From RGIG3002 sp964449325 (GTDB taxonomy: Bacteria > Bacillota > Clostridia > Lachnospirales > Lachnospiraceae), in assembly GCA_964449325.1 (NCBI GenBank), contig CAYUYJ010000003.1:62001-126000 (forward strand): a DNA stretch of 64,000 bases. The letters are read 5' to 3'. The notes beneath the pieces are model-generated. The model made no database searches, was not told the DNA's origin, and saw nothing but the letters and a program-made list of their open reading frames with translations. Position numbers and translations under genes: made by a program. Positions 39,973 through 48,936 of the stretch are shown here, in pieces. Positions within the stretch are counted from its first letter, which is position 1, and every line of letters starts with the position of its first letter.

Positions 39973-42669
39973 ATGGAAATGGGTAGACCTGATCCTGAAA
40001 AAATACTGGAAAACATGGAAATGGAGGAAGAAAAGAAGAAGCAGGGCAGGCTTAGAATTTTCTTTGGCTATGCAGCAGGAGTCGGTAAAACATACAGTAT
40101 GTTAAAATCTGCCAGAAAACGGAAAGAAGAAGGATGTGATATAGTAATCGGTTATTTAGAGCCTCATGCAAGACCGGAAACAATGGCACTTGCAGATGGT
40201 TTGGAGAAGATTCCGGTAAAGGAGATAAACTATAATGGTATTAGTTTAAAAGAAATGGATGTAGATGCAATCCTTTTGCGGAAACCGGGACTCGTACTTG
40301 TGGATGAATATGCACATACCAATGCCGCAGGAAGCAGACATGAAAAAAGATATCAGGATGTGGAAGAATTACTTTCTGCAGGAATTGATGTCTATACGAC
40401 AGTAAATGTGCAGCATATTGAGAGTTTGTGCGATATCGTTGCATCAATTACAGGAATTATTGTAAGGGAAAGAATCCCGGATCATGCTTTTGACAGGGCA
40501 GATGAGGTAAAACTGGTAGATATTGAGCCAGAGGTTTTGATTACCAGATTAGAAGAAGGAAAGATTTACCGGAGTGAACAGGCTTCTCGTGCACTGGATA
40601 ATTTTTTTACAATAGAAAAGCTTACTGCACTTAGGGAAATTGCGTTAAGGCGTACTGCTGACAGGGTAAATCTGGTTACAGAGCGAACAAAAAAACAGGC
40701 TGGAAGGCAATATTATACTGAGGAAAAAATATTGGTTGGTATTTCTCCGTCTCCGTCGAATCCTAAAATTATACGTGCTGCAGCAAGAATGGCACAGGCA
40801 TTCGGTGGAACAATGATAGGTCTTTATGTGGAAACTCCTGATTTCGAAAAATTTTGTGCTGAGGACAAAAAAAGATTGAAAGATAACATTCATCTGGCTG
40901 AGCAGCTTGGTGCAAAAATTGAGACTGTTTCGGGAGAAGATATTCCATTTCTCATTGCGGAATATGCAAGAAATTCGGGAATTTCAAAGATTGTTGCTGG
41001 TCGTAGTATGCCGGGAAGAGGTTTTATGCACAAACCGACATTTGTTGATAAATTGACAATGTATGCTCCGGATATGGATATTTATATTATTCCAGACAAT
41101 CATATGGAGCGGGTAAAACAAAGACTTACTTTTGAAGCAAAAGGCAGAATAAAGTGGGTGGATTTCCTGAAGGCTGCTTTATGCTTGTTTGCATCTACTA
41201 TTATTGGGTTTATATTTTACAAAATGGGGTTTAGTGATACGAATATTATTACTGTATATATTCTTGGTGTCATGATTTCCGCAATTATCACACAAAGTCG
41301 TTTTTTGTCTTTTGTGCAGTCTTTCATGAGTATACTTGTTTTTAATTATTGTTTTACAGAACCAAGATTTTCTCTGGATACATATGATTCCGGTTATCCT
41401 ATTACTTTTTTGATAACATTCGTAGCTGCTTTGATTACAGGAAATCTTGCTTTGAAAATGAGAATGCAGTCCAAGGAACTTGCAAAATCAGCATATCGAA
41501 CAAAAGTTATACTGGATATTGATCAAATGCTGCAGAGTCAGAATAGTGTAAGTGATATTGGTGCAACGATGGCGGAAGAACTAAGTAAACTTTTGAAACG
41601 TCCAATTGTTTATTATCAAAAAAAGGAAGATAGACCTATGGAGCCAAAGATATACGATACAGATAGTACTTTGACTTCAGATGAGAAAAGTAAAATGCTA
41701 ATGGATAATGAAAAGGCAGTTGCACAGTGGGTTTTCAAAAATAATAAGCGTGCAGGAGCAACAACAGGGACGCTTGCTAATGCTGCCTGCTATTATCTGG
41801 CGGTAAGAAGTCTGAATGAAGTATATGGAGTAGTAGGAATCCGAATAAAGCAGGAGGAAAATTTAAGTGCATTTGAGAGTAATGTGCTTATGGCAGTTCT
41901 TTCAGAAACAGCAACTGTTATGGAACGTGAACTTTTGCGTAAGAGAGAGGAAAAAGCCAATGAGTTGGCGAATAACGAAAAATTAAGGGCAAATCTGCTT
42001 CGCTCCATATCCCATGATCTTAGAACACCTCTTACCAGTATCTGCGGAAATGCAGATATGCTTTTGCAAGATAAGCTGGGAGAAGAAAAGAGGAAAAAAG
42101 TATGTTCTTATATTTATGATGATTCCTTATGGCTTATTAATCTTGTGGAAAATCTGTTATCTGTAACGAGAATAGAGGATGGAACCATGAACATCAAAAA
42201 ACAGGCAGAGCTTTTAGAGGACATTATAGAGGAAGCTTTAAAGCATGTTAGCAGAAAAAGCAGTGAATATCATATTGAGGTGCAGATGGAGGATGAAATG
42301 CAACTTGTAAAAGTGGATTCAAGACTTGTACTTCAGGTAATTATCAATATTGTGGATAATGCGATGAAATACACACCGTCAGGCGGCACGATTTTTATAT
42401 CCACAAAGCGAGAAGATACCAACGTACATATTCGTATTGCAGATAATGGTATAGGGATACCGGATGATAAGAAACCTTATATTTTTGATATGTTTTATAC
42501 AGCAAATGAAACAATAGCAGATGGGGGGAGAAGTCTTGGACTTGGACTTGCACTCTGCAAATCTATCATTAGTGCTCATGGTGGCACAATAGAGGTATTG
42601 GATAATAAACCGAAAGGAACAGTATTTGACTTTACATTGCCAGTTGAGGAGGTACATATACATGAATAA
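39973..42669 (+). CDS. kdpD: Full-length KdpD sensor histidine kinase
   Basis: ATG 39973 with AAGGTG upstream is preferred to GTG 39964. The 898-residue kinase has the KdpD N-terminal domain with Walker A GYAAGVGKT (32-40), a universal-stress domain (about 250-370; ILVGISPSP, IVAGRSMPGRGF), four DUF4118 helices (about 395-495), a GAF-like part, His681 in RSISHDLRTPL and an HATPase. It senses low K+/turgor and, in Firmicutes, c-di-AMP through the stress domain. It phosphorylates KdpE, whose start overlaps. Confidence 0.95.
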   Translation: MEMGRPDPEKILENMEMEEEKKKQGRLRIFFGYAAGVGKTYSMLKSARKRKEEGCDIVIGYLEPHARPETMALADGLEKIPVKEINYNGISLKEMDVDAILLRKPGLVLVDEYAHTNAAGSRHEKRYQDVEELLSAGIDVYTTVNVQHIESLCDIVASITGIIVRERIPDHAFDRADEVKLVDIEPEVLITRLEEGKIYRSEQASRALDNFFTIEKLTALREIALRRTADRVNLVTERTKKQAGRQYYTEEKILVGISPSPSNPKIIRAAARMAQAFGGTMIGLYVETPDFEKFCAEDKKRLKDNIHLAEQLGAKIETVSGEDIPFLIAEYARNSGISKIVAGRSMPGRGFMHKPTFVDKLTMYAPDMDIYIIPDNHMERVKQRLTFEAKGRIKWVDFLKAALCLFASTIIGFIFYKMGFSDTNIITVYILGVMISAIITQSRFLSFVQSFMSILVFNYCFTEPRFSLDTYDSGYPITFLITFVAALITGNLALKMRMQSKELAKSAYRTKVILDIDQMLQSQNSVSDIGATMAEELSKLLKRPIVYYQKKEDRPMEPKIYDTDSTLTSDEKSKMLMDNEKAVAQWVFKNNKRAGATTGTLANAACYYLAVRSLNEVYGVVGIRIKQEENLSAFESNVLMAVLSETATVMERELLRKREEKANELANNEKLRANLLRSISHDLRTPLTSICGNADMLLQDKLGEEKRKKVCSYIYDDSLWLINLVENLLSVTRIEDGTMNIKKQAELLEDIIEEALKHVSRKSSEYHIEVQMEDEMQLVKVDSRLVLQVIINIVDNAMKYTPSGGTIFISTKREDTNVHIRIADNGIGIPDDKKPYIFDMFYTANETIADGGRSLGLGLALCKSIISAHGGTIEVLDNKPKGTVFDFTLPVEEVHIHE

Positions 42670-43363
42670 TTCAATGATTTTAGTGGTAGAAGATGATTTT
42701 GCAATTCGCAGCCTGATTGCATCCACGTTGGAGATAGAGGGATATAAATATCATGTGGCAAAAGACGGAAAACAGGCTATTATCGAGGCAACAACACAAA
42801 ATCCTGAGCTGATTCTTCTTGATTTGGGACTTCCGGATATGGATGGAGTGGACGTAATAAAAAAAATTCGAAACTGGTCAACCGTGCCAATTACAGTTAT
42901 TAGTGCCAGAAGTGAGGATAAAGATAAAATCGATGCATTAGATGCCGGGGCTGATGATTATTTAACAAAGCCATTTTCAACTGAAGAATTGTTAGCAAGA
43001 ATCAGAGGAATATACCGGAGAATACGATATATTGAGAATAATATTTCAAGCGAACAACCATATTTTCAAAATGGAAGTTTAAAGATTGATTATGGAATGC
43101 AGACAGTCTATGTGAAAGATGTAGAGATACATGTAACTCCGATTGAATATAAGATTTTATGTCTTTTGGCAAAAAATATCGGGAGAGTTCTGACTCATAT
43201 TTATATTACCAAGGAAATATGGGGTAGCTCATTGGAGGGAGATGTTGCTTCCCTTCGTGTTCATGTGGCTACAGTGCGAAAAAAAATAGAAAAAATAGAT
43301 GCAAATAATAGATGTATTCATACACATATTGGAATTGGATATTGTATGGTAAAGCAGGAATAG
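42662..43363 (+). CDS. kdpE: KdpE response regulator
   Basis: The start at ATG 42662 (8-bp overlap with kdpD) follows GAGGAGG; a longer frame is a shadow. The 233-residue OmpR-class regulator has EDD (10-12), Asp54, LTKPF and a C-terminal winged helix ending IGIGYCMV. It is the prime candidate to bind the 11-bp-spaced boxes upstream of the kdp operon and of trk immediately downstream. Confidence 0.93.
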   Translation: MNNSMILVVEDDFAIRSLIASTLEIEGYKYHVAKDGKQAIIEATTQNPELILLDLGLPDMDGVDVIKKIRNWSTVPITVISARSEDKDKIDALDAGADDYLTKPFSTEELLARIRGIYRRIRYIENNISSEQPYFQNGSLKIDYGMQTVYVKDVEIHVTPIEYKILCLLAKNIGRVLTHIYITKEIWGSSLEGDVASLRVHVATVRKKIEKIDANNRCIHTHIGIGYCMVKQE

Positions 43364-43369
43364 ATACCT

Positions 43370-43466
43370 TTTCTCACAAGTTTCTCACATGGATAGGAAA
43401 TTCTCACAACATTCTCACACCGATGAGGTGATTCCCACACTATTCTGACAGCAGAAAAATTATAAT
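43370..43466 (+). promoter_or_regulatory. trk promoter with six tandem KdpE-type boxes
   Basis: Boxes start at 43370 and 43381 (TTTCTCACA), 43400 and 43411 (ATTCTCACA), 43431 (ATTCCCACA) and 43442 (ATTCTGACA). Within each of the three pairs the spacing is 11 bp. The last box is 19 bp before TATAAT (43461-43466), exactly as in the kdp promoter. Confidence 0.8.
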
Positions 43467-43498
43467 ACAGACAAGAGAATCAAAGGGAGGATAAGCCT

Positions 43499-43930
43499 AT
43501 GGAAAAAAGCTATATAATTATTGCAGGTTGTGGGCGTTTGGGAGCAAGCATTGCAGGTAAGTTATCAGAGCAAAAAAAAGATGTTATGATTATTGACCGT
43601 GACAAGACGGCTTTTCGTAAATTGCCTATGTCTTTTGGAGGATTGACGCTGGCTGCAAGTGTAACAGATTTGGAAAGACTGAAAACAGCAGAAATAGATA
43701 AGGCAACGGTATTTATTGCGGTGACAGATGATGACTGCACAAATATTTGCGCAGCGCAAATTGCTAAAAAGGTATTTCATATAGAAAAAGTGGTAGCACG
43801 AATTTATGATGAAGAAAAAATACCTCTTGTAACGGGAATGGAAATTGATACTATTTGTCCGACCAGGTTATCTGAGAAAGAAATTGCTGATTATATTCAG
43901 ATAGGAGGACGAGATTATGTGGGGAAATAA
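43499..43930 (+). CDS. trkA: TrkA-N (RCK) K+-uptake regulatory protein, short
   Basis: The 143-residue protein is a single RCK-N domain with the nucleotide-binding GCGRLGASIA (11-20) and acidic IIDRD. It lacks the RCK-C lobe. It resembles KtrA/TrkA-type gating proteins that bind NAD(H)/ATP and assemble a ring on TrkH/KtrB. It overlaps the next gene by 14 bp. Having two consecutive RCK genes of different length is notable. Confidence 0.88.
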   Translation: MEKSYIIIAGCGRLGASIAGKLSEQKKDVMIIDRDKTAFRKLPMSFGGLTLAASVTDLERLKTAEIDKATVFIAVTDDDCTNICAAQIAKKVFHIEKVVARIYDEEKIPLVTGMEIDTICPTRLSEKEIADYIQIGGRDYVGK

Positions 43931-44600
43931 AAAGAAAAAAAAGAGAATTTTGATTGTAGGAGGATTTCATGAAGCTAGATCACTTGCTAATTCGCTCCTC
44001 GAAAAAAACTATCGTGTAACTGTAGTCAATAAAAATTATGCGGATTGCGAAAAACTTGCAGAGATTAACAAGCTGAATGTGATCTATGGTGATGGAAGTA
44101 AAAAATTCATATTGGAGGATGCCGATGCAGACTCATGTCAGGTGGCGATTGCTTTGACTGAAAGCGATGAAACAAATTTGATAATCTGTGAAATGTGTAA
44201 GGAATTTTTTCATGTGGAAAAAACGGTTTCCCTGCTAAATGATCCGTCAAAAACAGATTTTTTTTATCAGATGGGAATTGACCGTGTGGTATGTGCGTTA
44301 AATATGATTACCAATATTATGGAAGAAAATGCTCTTATGGATGAAATGATGAAAATGATTCCGCTTGAGGAGGGAAGACTTCACATTGCAGAGACGGCAA
44401 TTTTACATAACTCTGCGTTAATAGGCAAGAAGCTGTGGGAACTAAATCTTCCTAAGGAGATTATTATCGGTTGTATTTTAAGAGGCGATCAGAGTTTGAT
44501 TCCAAGAGGTGATACCAGTGTAAAAGAGGGAGATATACTGCTCATGATTACTTCGGACAAGCAAAAACTGAACGCAGTAAAGGAGTTGACGAAAAGTTGA
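43917..44600 (+). CDS. trkA: TrkA/KtrA-type RCK protein with RCK-C domain
   Basis: The 227-residue protein has an RCK-N part (GGFHEARSLA, 12-21, a degenerate glycine loop) and an RCK-C domain (about 140-225, SALIGKKLWELNLP, GDTSVKEGDILLMI), the lobe that binds c-di-AMP in Firmicute KtrA/KtrC. The altered nucleotide loop suggests division of labour with the preceding RCK-N protein. It is coupled to trkH. Confidence 0.88.
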   Translation: MWGNKKKKKRILIVGGFHEARSLANSLLEKNYRVTVVNKNYADCEKLAEINKLNVIYGDGSKKFILEDADADSCQVAIALTESDETNLIICEMCKEFFHVEKTVSLLNDPSKTDFFYQMGIDRVVCALNMITNIMEENALMDEMMKMIPLEEGRLHIAETAILHNSALIGKKLWELNLPKEIIIGCILRGDQSLIPRGDTSVKEGDILLMITSDKQKLNAVKELTKS

Positions 44601-46012
44601 TTACTCATGAAAAGACTTCTATTTCAGGCAATTCGAATGCCGGAAAGATGATGGTACTGGAAGGTATGATATTACTTGTTCCGCTCATCGTGATTCCATT
44701 CTATCCCAGAGAAGCCAAGTTATCTGTCATTTTTTTGATACCCGCATGTTTGTCAGTTATGGCAGGTTTGTTTGTGTGTCGTAATGGGAAGCAGATTAGT
44801 AATAGCAGTCGCCTTGTTGTATTTTCATGGTTTTATGGAATTCTTCTTGCTGCGGCTCCGTTTCTTATGTATGGAGATGTCACACCTGTGCAGGCTCTGT
44901 TTGAGTCGGTCAGTGGCTTTACTACAACCGGGCTTTCTGTGCTTGATGTAGAAAAACTTCCGCATACATTCTTATTTTATAGGGCATTTTTGCAATATGT
45001 AGGTGGTCTTGGATTTGTTATGACGATGCTTCTTTTTGTACAAGGAAAGGATTCTGCGGTTTTGTATCAGGCAGAAGGACATCCGGACAGACTGATGCCG
45101 GATATCGGTAAAACGGCTAAAGTAATTGGTACCATGTATGGATTTTTCCTGTTAATTGGTACAGTATTTTATACCATATTTGGAATGTCACTATTTGACA
45201 GTATTGTACATACGATGTGTGCGTTATCTACAGGTGGGTTTTCTAATAGAATGGACAGTATTGGATACTACAACTCATTGACTATTGAATGTATTACTGT
45301 CATTTTGATGTTAATTGGTACAACTAATTTTTCATTGCTTCTTCTGTTGTTTAAGGGGAGAATCAGGGATTTTAGTAAGGCAAGTGAAATGCGTTTTTTA
45401 GGAGGGCTTGTTGTAATTACTGTTCCAATTCTATCAGGATTTTTGGTAACAGGAGGAAAAACGTTAGGAGAAGGAATACGTCTTTCTATATTCAATGCTT
45501 TTTCTGCATTGTCCACAACGGGATATGCAACCTGCAGTTACAATGACTGGCCGGAGACTGCCCTTGCAGTCATGATTCTTCTTATGATAATTGGTGGAGG
45601 ATTAGGCTCTACTGCGGGTGGAATTAAACTGGCACGTGTGTGTATTTTAATGAAGAATCTTGTTAGGAATATACGAAAAAAGATGGTGCCGGATAGAACT
45701 GTCCTACTTACCTATTATCACAGAGGAACAGAAAAAGAATTGCTAGAGAATGAACAGATAGAGGAGGCATCAACTTATGCAGGATGTTATGTATTGATTT
45801 ATATATTGGGTACAGTGCTTTTGACTTTTTTCTCTGGGTGTACTTTGGTGCAAGGCGCATTTGAATTTGCATCGTCTCTTGGAACCGTAGGGCTTTCTAT
45901 CGGAGTAACAAATTCCGATACTTCGACAATATGTCTTTTAATTGAAATTGTAGGAATGGTTTTAGGAAGGCTTGAAATATTTGTAATTTTTAAGGCATTT
46001 CTTAAAAGATAA
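44597..46012 (+). CDS. trkH: TrkH/KtrB-type K+ channel subunit
   Basis: The start at TTG 44597 overlaps the trkA stop. The 471-residue membrane protein has four pore loops with filter-like glycines (e.g. SVSGFTTTGLS, ALSTGGFSN, ALSTTGYAT and SSLGTVGLS), as in TrkH/KtrB. It admits K+ driven by membrane potential or coupled Na+. Co-regulation with Kdp gives high- and moderate-affinity uptake from one locus. Confidence 0.92.
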   Translation: MITHEKTSISGNSNAGKMMVLEGMILLVPLIVIPFYPREAKLSVIFLIPACLSVMAGLFVCRNGKQISNSSRLVVFSWFYGILLAAAPFLMYGDVTPVQALFESVSGFTTTGLSVLDVEKLPHTFLFYRAFLQYVGGLGFVMTMLLFVQGKDSAVLYQAEGHPDRLMPDIGKTAKVIGTMYGFFLLIGTVFYTIFGMSLFDSIVHTMCALSTGGFSNRMDSIGYYNSLTIECITVILMLIGTTNFSLLLLLFKGRIRDFSKASEMRFLGGLVVITVPILSGFLVTGGKTLGEGIRLSIFNAFSALSTTGYATCSYNDWPETALAVMILLMIIGGGLGSTAGGIKLARVCILMKNLVRNIRKKMVPDRTVLLTYYHRGTEKELLENEQIEEASTYAGCYVLIYILGTVLLTFFSGCTLVQGAFEFASSLGTVGLSIGVTNSDTSTICLLIEIVGMVLGRLEIFVIFKAFLKR

Positions 46013-46309
46013 AGAAAAGAGTTGAAAAAATCTTTCATTAAGATATGATGTAATGGAGACTAACGAAGGACTAACGATGCATATCTTTTTTCTATTTTGA
46101 GCAGTGATAATATTATCATAGACAAATGAGACATGAAACGCAGAAACGACAGCTCATTTGTTTCTCTTTTGCAAAAGAATACGGACTTAAAATGAACCAT
46201 CAGAGGCGGCACTGCATATCAAGAGTCTGTAACGAGTTGGAATTAGCATAGAACTATTAGAGCCGACAAAACGGAAATAGAGCTAGGTGGCATATAGTCA
46301 CCGGTTTTA
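46013..46309. other. Gap after trkH
   Basis: A weak terminator-like pair (AAGATATG near 46040 with CATATCTTTTTT near 46079) and a direct repeat GACTAACGA (46058 and 46069, 11 bp apart) are seen. No gene is evident. Confidence 0.4.
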
Positions 46310-46357
46310 TTGGTATTCGCTTTGTCGACTTCTTTTTTTGCGTCTGTTTCCGTTTTT
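46268..46357 (+). repeat. Long imperfect inverted repeat with mutually exclusive stems
   Basis: CAAAACGGAAATAGA near 46268 can pair with TCTGTTTCCGTTTTG near 46342-46357 (one G-T). The overlapping GACAAAACGGAA can instead pair with TTCGCTTTGTC near 46317-46328. An inner GGTG/CACC hairpin lies between. Function unknown. Confidence 0.45.
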
Positions 46358-46567
46358 GCTCCGGAAATGGAGAAAAAGATGGAAAAGACAATTGGAATGA
46401 GAATTAGAGAATGCAGAGTAAAATTAAGAATGAAACAGGATGAGGATATCAGTTCTGAGGTGATGCAGATGGCGATGGCATTTCAACAGATACAGAATAA
46501 GGAACTTAGAAGAGTGGCAGATGAGCAGGTGAAAATATTGGCTAGATATACAGGGATTAATATATGA
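46310..46567 (+). pseudogene. Chimeric fragment with XRE-type HTH start and helical tail
   Basis: Within an 85-codon frame, residues 20-45 (KTIGMRIRECRVKLRMKQDE) look like the first helices of an XRE/Cro regulator. The rest (SSEVMQMAMAFQQIQNKELRRVADEQVKILARY) looks like the tail of a different protein joined after a deletion. The recognition helix is missing, so it cannot bind DNA as an XRE protein. Confidence 0.45.
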
Positions 46568-46681
46568 GTCTGGTGAACTATGGTATGGTTCACCATGACC
46601 CATGTAGAGAACTATATACATTAAGCTATAAGGACAGAGAAAGAAAATGATTTTATATGTAATAGTATGCTATATATAACT

Positions 46682-47683
46682 TTAGCCAATTGTTGTACCA
46701 CCATATTCGTAAGTAACCGGAAGAAGAGTTAAAGTCGGTATTGGCCAATTATCTTCATCAAGAATCATATCAAGGCACTTTTTTGCAAGATCTGGTAAAG
46801 GTTGCCTTATTGTGGAAACAATATATTCTTCGCAAGGATAGAACTTTTTTGTGCCATCGAATCCAATTATCTGTACATCGTTGGGGACGGAATAGCCTAA
46901 TTCTTTTAGAACATGAATAGCAATACATGCATGCAAATCCGTGTTTGCAAAAATACCATCGAAATCGAGTGTATGTGTATCTTTATTTTCATGTTCTTTT
47001 ATAAAATTATATATGGAATCATGGCAGTCTTCAGAATCCGGGGCGTTAAGGTATATAGGTTTAATATGATTTTTTCGACAAGCTTCCATATATCCATCAA
47101 ATCGTTTATCTGCTTCACCGGGAAAAGAGGAGTGGAAACCGATAAAAACAGGAGATTTACAGCCAAATTCCAAAAGCTTCCGAACTGCCAGCATACCACC
47201 CTCATAATTATCGGATGCAATTCTTGGTATTTGATAATTTTCAAATTGACGGTCGAAAGCAATAAGAGGGATATTGTCTGGAACTTGGTTGCTGATATCA
47301 GAGTAAGTAAGAGCAATAATGCCATCAGTTTTGCTTTGAGAAGCTAATAATAAATAATCAAGCTCTTTTTCCGGAATGCCATTTGAACAGCATAGAATAA
47401 GTTTACGACCGTGGGCATATGCCTGTTGTTCTATTTCATAAGCAAAATTAGCATAAAAAGGGAGACTGAGGGAAGGAATAATGAGAGTTATTGTTTCTGT
47501 TTTTGATGTTTTTAATCCTCTGGCATAAGTATTTACCTGATAATTTAATTTTTTGATAGCGGCTTCTACTTTAATTTTATAGTTTTCTCCTACGGGGATT
47601 CCATTTATTACCTTTGAGACTGTTCCAAGAGCAACCCCTGCTTCTCTGGCAACATCCTTCATTGTTGGAGTAGTTTTCTTCAT
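46682..47683 (-). CDS. LacI-family repressor of the fructan locus
   Basis: The start at 47683 follows GGAGG; ATG 47698 lies before that site. The 333-residue protein has a LacI HTH (about 7-28, TMKDVAREAGVALGTVSKVINGIP) and a periplasmic-binding-protein-like effector domain. It is divergent from the sugar importer. AACGTT-centred palindromes sit in both promoter regions, so it should repress the importer/GH32 operon until a fructo-oligosaccharide or fructose derivative binds. Confidence 0.9.
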   Translation of the reverse strand: MKKTTPTMKDVAREAGVALGTVSKVINGIPVGENYKIKVEAAIKKLNYQVNTYARGLKTSKTETITLIIPSLSLPFYANFAYEIEQQAYAHGRKLILCCSNGIPEKELDYLLLASQSKTDGIIALTYSDISNQVPDNIPLIAFDRQFENYQIPRIASDNYEGGMLAVRKLLEFGCKSPVFIGFHSSFPGEADKRFDGYMEACRKNHIKPIYLNAPDSEDCHDSIYNFIKEHENKDTHTLDFDGIFANTDLHACIAIHVLKELGYSVPNDVQIIGFDGTKKFYPCEEYIVSTIRQPLPDLAKKCLDMILDEDNWPIPTLTLLPVTYEYGGTTIG

Positions 47684-47698
47684 GGTTAATACCTCCAT

Positions 47699-47942
47699 AT
47701 AACGTTATCTAGTCTGGTTCGTACACTTTAGAATGATACATAGTATATAGTAAAAGGAAAAATAAAATTTTTCTAGCAATTATATTATACATAAAATATG
47801 TAACGTTTCATATATTAAAAATATACAAAAAACACATATTAATTATGTATAATGCAAACAAAATTGTGTAATATGCAAAGATATTATTGACTAATACAGA
47901 AAAATGGGATAATCTAAAACCAACAAGACATGAAACGTTTCA
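47699..47942. promoter_or_regulatory. Three LacI operators and importer promoter
   Basis: Palindromes centred on AACGTT are ATAACGTTAT (47699-47708), TGTAACGTTTCA (47799-47810) and TGAAACGTTTCA (47931-47942). A promoter TTGACT (47887-47892) with TAATCT (47910-47915) lies between the last two. Spacing of about 100 and 132 bp would allow DNA looping. Confidence 0.75.
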
Positions 47943-47963
47943 CGTAAGAAAGGGGTAGCGAAA

Positions 47964-48920
47964 ATGAAAGCTGCGGTAAAAGAAGTAAATGAAAAGCGGG
48001 TTACAGTTAAGAAAAAAAAGCTTGGGAAACGAATACTATCTTGCTGGGAATTATATTTGTTACTGATACCGGGAATTGTTTTGACGATTATTTATAAATA
48101 CATTCCTATGTACGGGGTGCAAATAGCGTTCCGCGATTACAATCCGGCATTAGGGTTTTCCGGAAGTCCATGGGTGGGGCTAAAATGGTTTCAGAAATTT
48201 TTCTCCAACTATAAGAGTTGGGACATGATTAAGAATACAGTACTGCTAAGTCTGTATACAATATTGTGGACATTCCCGATACCAATTATTTTATCCCTTA
48301 TTATGAATCAGTTGAGATTTAAGCGATTTAAAAAAGTTGCACAGACGATTCTATATGCCCCGCATTTTGTTTCAATTATGATTGTTTGCGGTATGTTAAG
48401 AATTTTTCTTTCCCCATATGGAGGTCTGATTACTACAATTGTATCAGCTTTAGGAGGAAATACTTCGGTAGGACTTTTGGATCAGGCAGGAAATTTCAGA
48501 ACGATTTATATCGCATCTGCAATCTGGCAGGACGCAGGATGGGGAATGATAATTTACATGGCTTCTCTGGCAAGTGTCGATGCATCTTTACATGAAGCTG
48601 CCAAAGTAGATGGAGCCAATACGTTGCAGAGAATTTTACATATTGATTTGCCTGCATTGATGCCAATGATCATGATTCAGCTTATTATGTCTTTCGGAAG
48701 TCTGATGAATGTTGGATTCGAAAAGGCATATCTGCTTCAGACAGATTTAAATAAAGCTACTTCGCAGATTATTGCTACCTATGTTTATGAGCAAGGTATG
48801 CTGAAGTCAATGTACAGTTTTTCTACGGCAGTTGGTTTGTTTAATACAGTTGTTAATATTATTCTGCTATTTATTGTAAATAAGGTAGCAAAGAAAACTG
48901 CAGATATCAGTTTTATATAG
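47964..48920 (+). CDS. Sugar ABC transporter permease (LplB-type)
   Basis: The 318-residue permease has six helices and the ATPase-contact EAA loop (LHEAAKVDGANTLQRILHIDLPAL). The N-terminal region GIVLTIIYKYIPMYGVQIAFRDYNP is typical of LplB/YtePs for plant oligosaccharides. No ATPase gene is in the locus; such importers share a multi-use MsmX-type ATPase encoded elsewhere. First gene after the LacI operators. Confidence 0.9.
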   Translation: MKAAVKEVNEKRVTVKKKKLGKRILSCWELYLLLIPGIVLTIIYKYIPMYGVQIAFRDYNPALGFSGSPWVGLKWFQKFFSNYKSWDMIKNTVLLSLYTILWTFPIPIILSLIMNQLRFKRFKKVAQTILYAPHFVSIMIVCGMLRIFLSPYGGLITTIVSALGGNTSVGLLDQAGNFRTIYIASAIWQDAGWGMIIYMASLASVDASLHEAAKVDGANTLQRILHIDLPALMPMIMIQLIMSFGSLMNVGFEKAYLLQTDLNKATSQIIATYVYEQGMLKSMYSFSTAVGLFNTVVNIILLFIVNKVAKKTADISFI

Positions 48921-48936
48921 AGAGGTGGTGTGAAAT

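Noticed and set aside
43370..43450. CRISPR-like or satellite repeat
   Set aside because: The 9-bp units are promoter boxes, as shown by identical placement relative to TATAAT at kdp and trk.
47931..47942. cre (CcpA) site
   Set aside because: The 12-bp TGAAACGTTTCA lacks the two extra central bases of a cre element and matches the AACGTT core of the local LacI operators.
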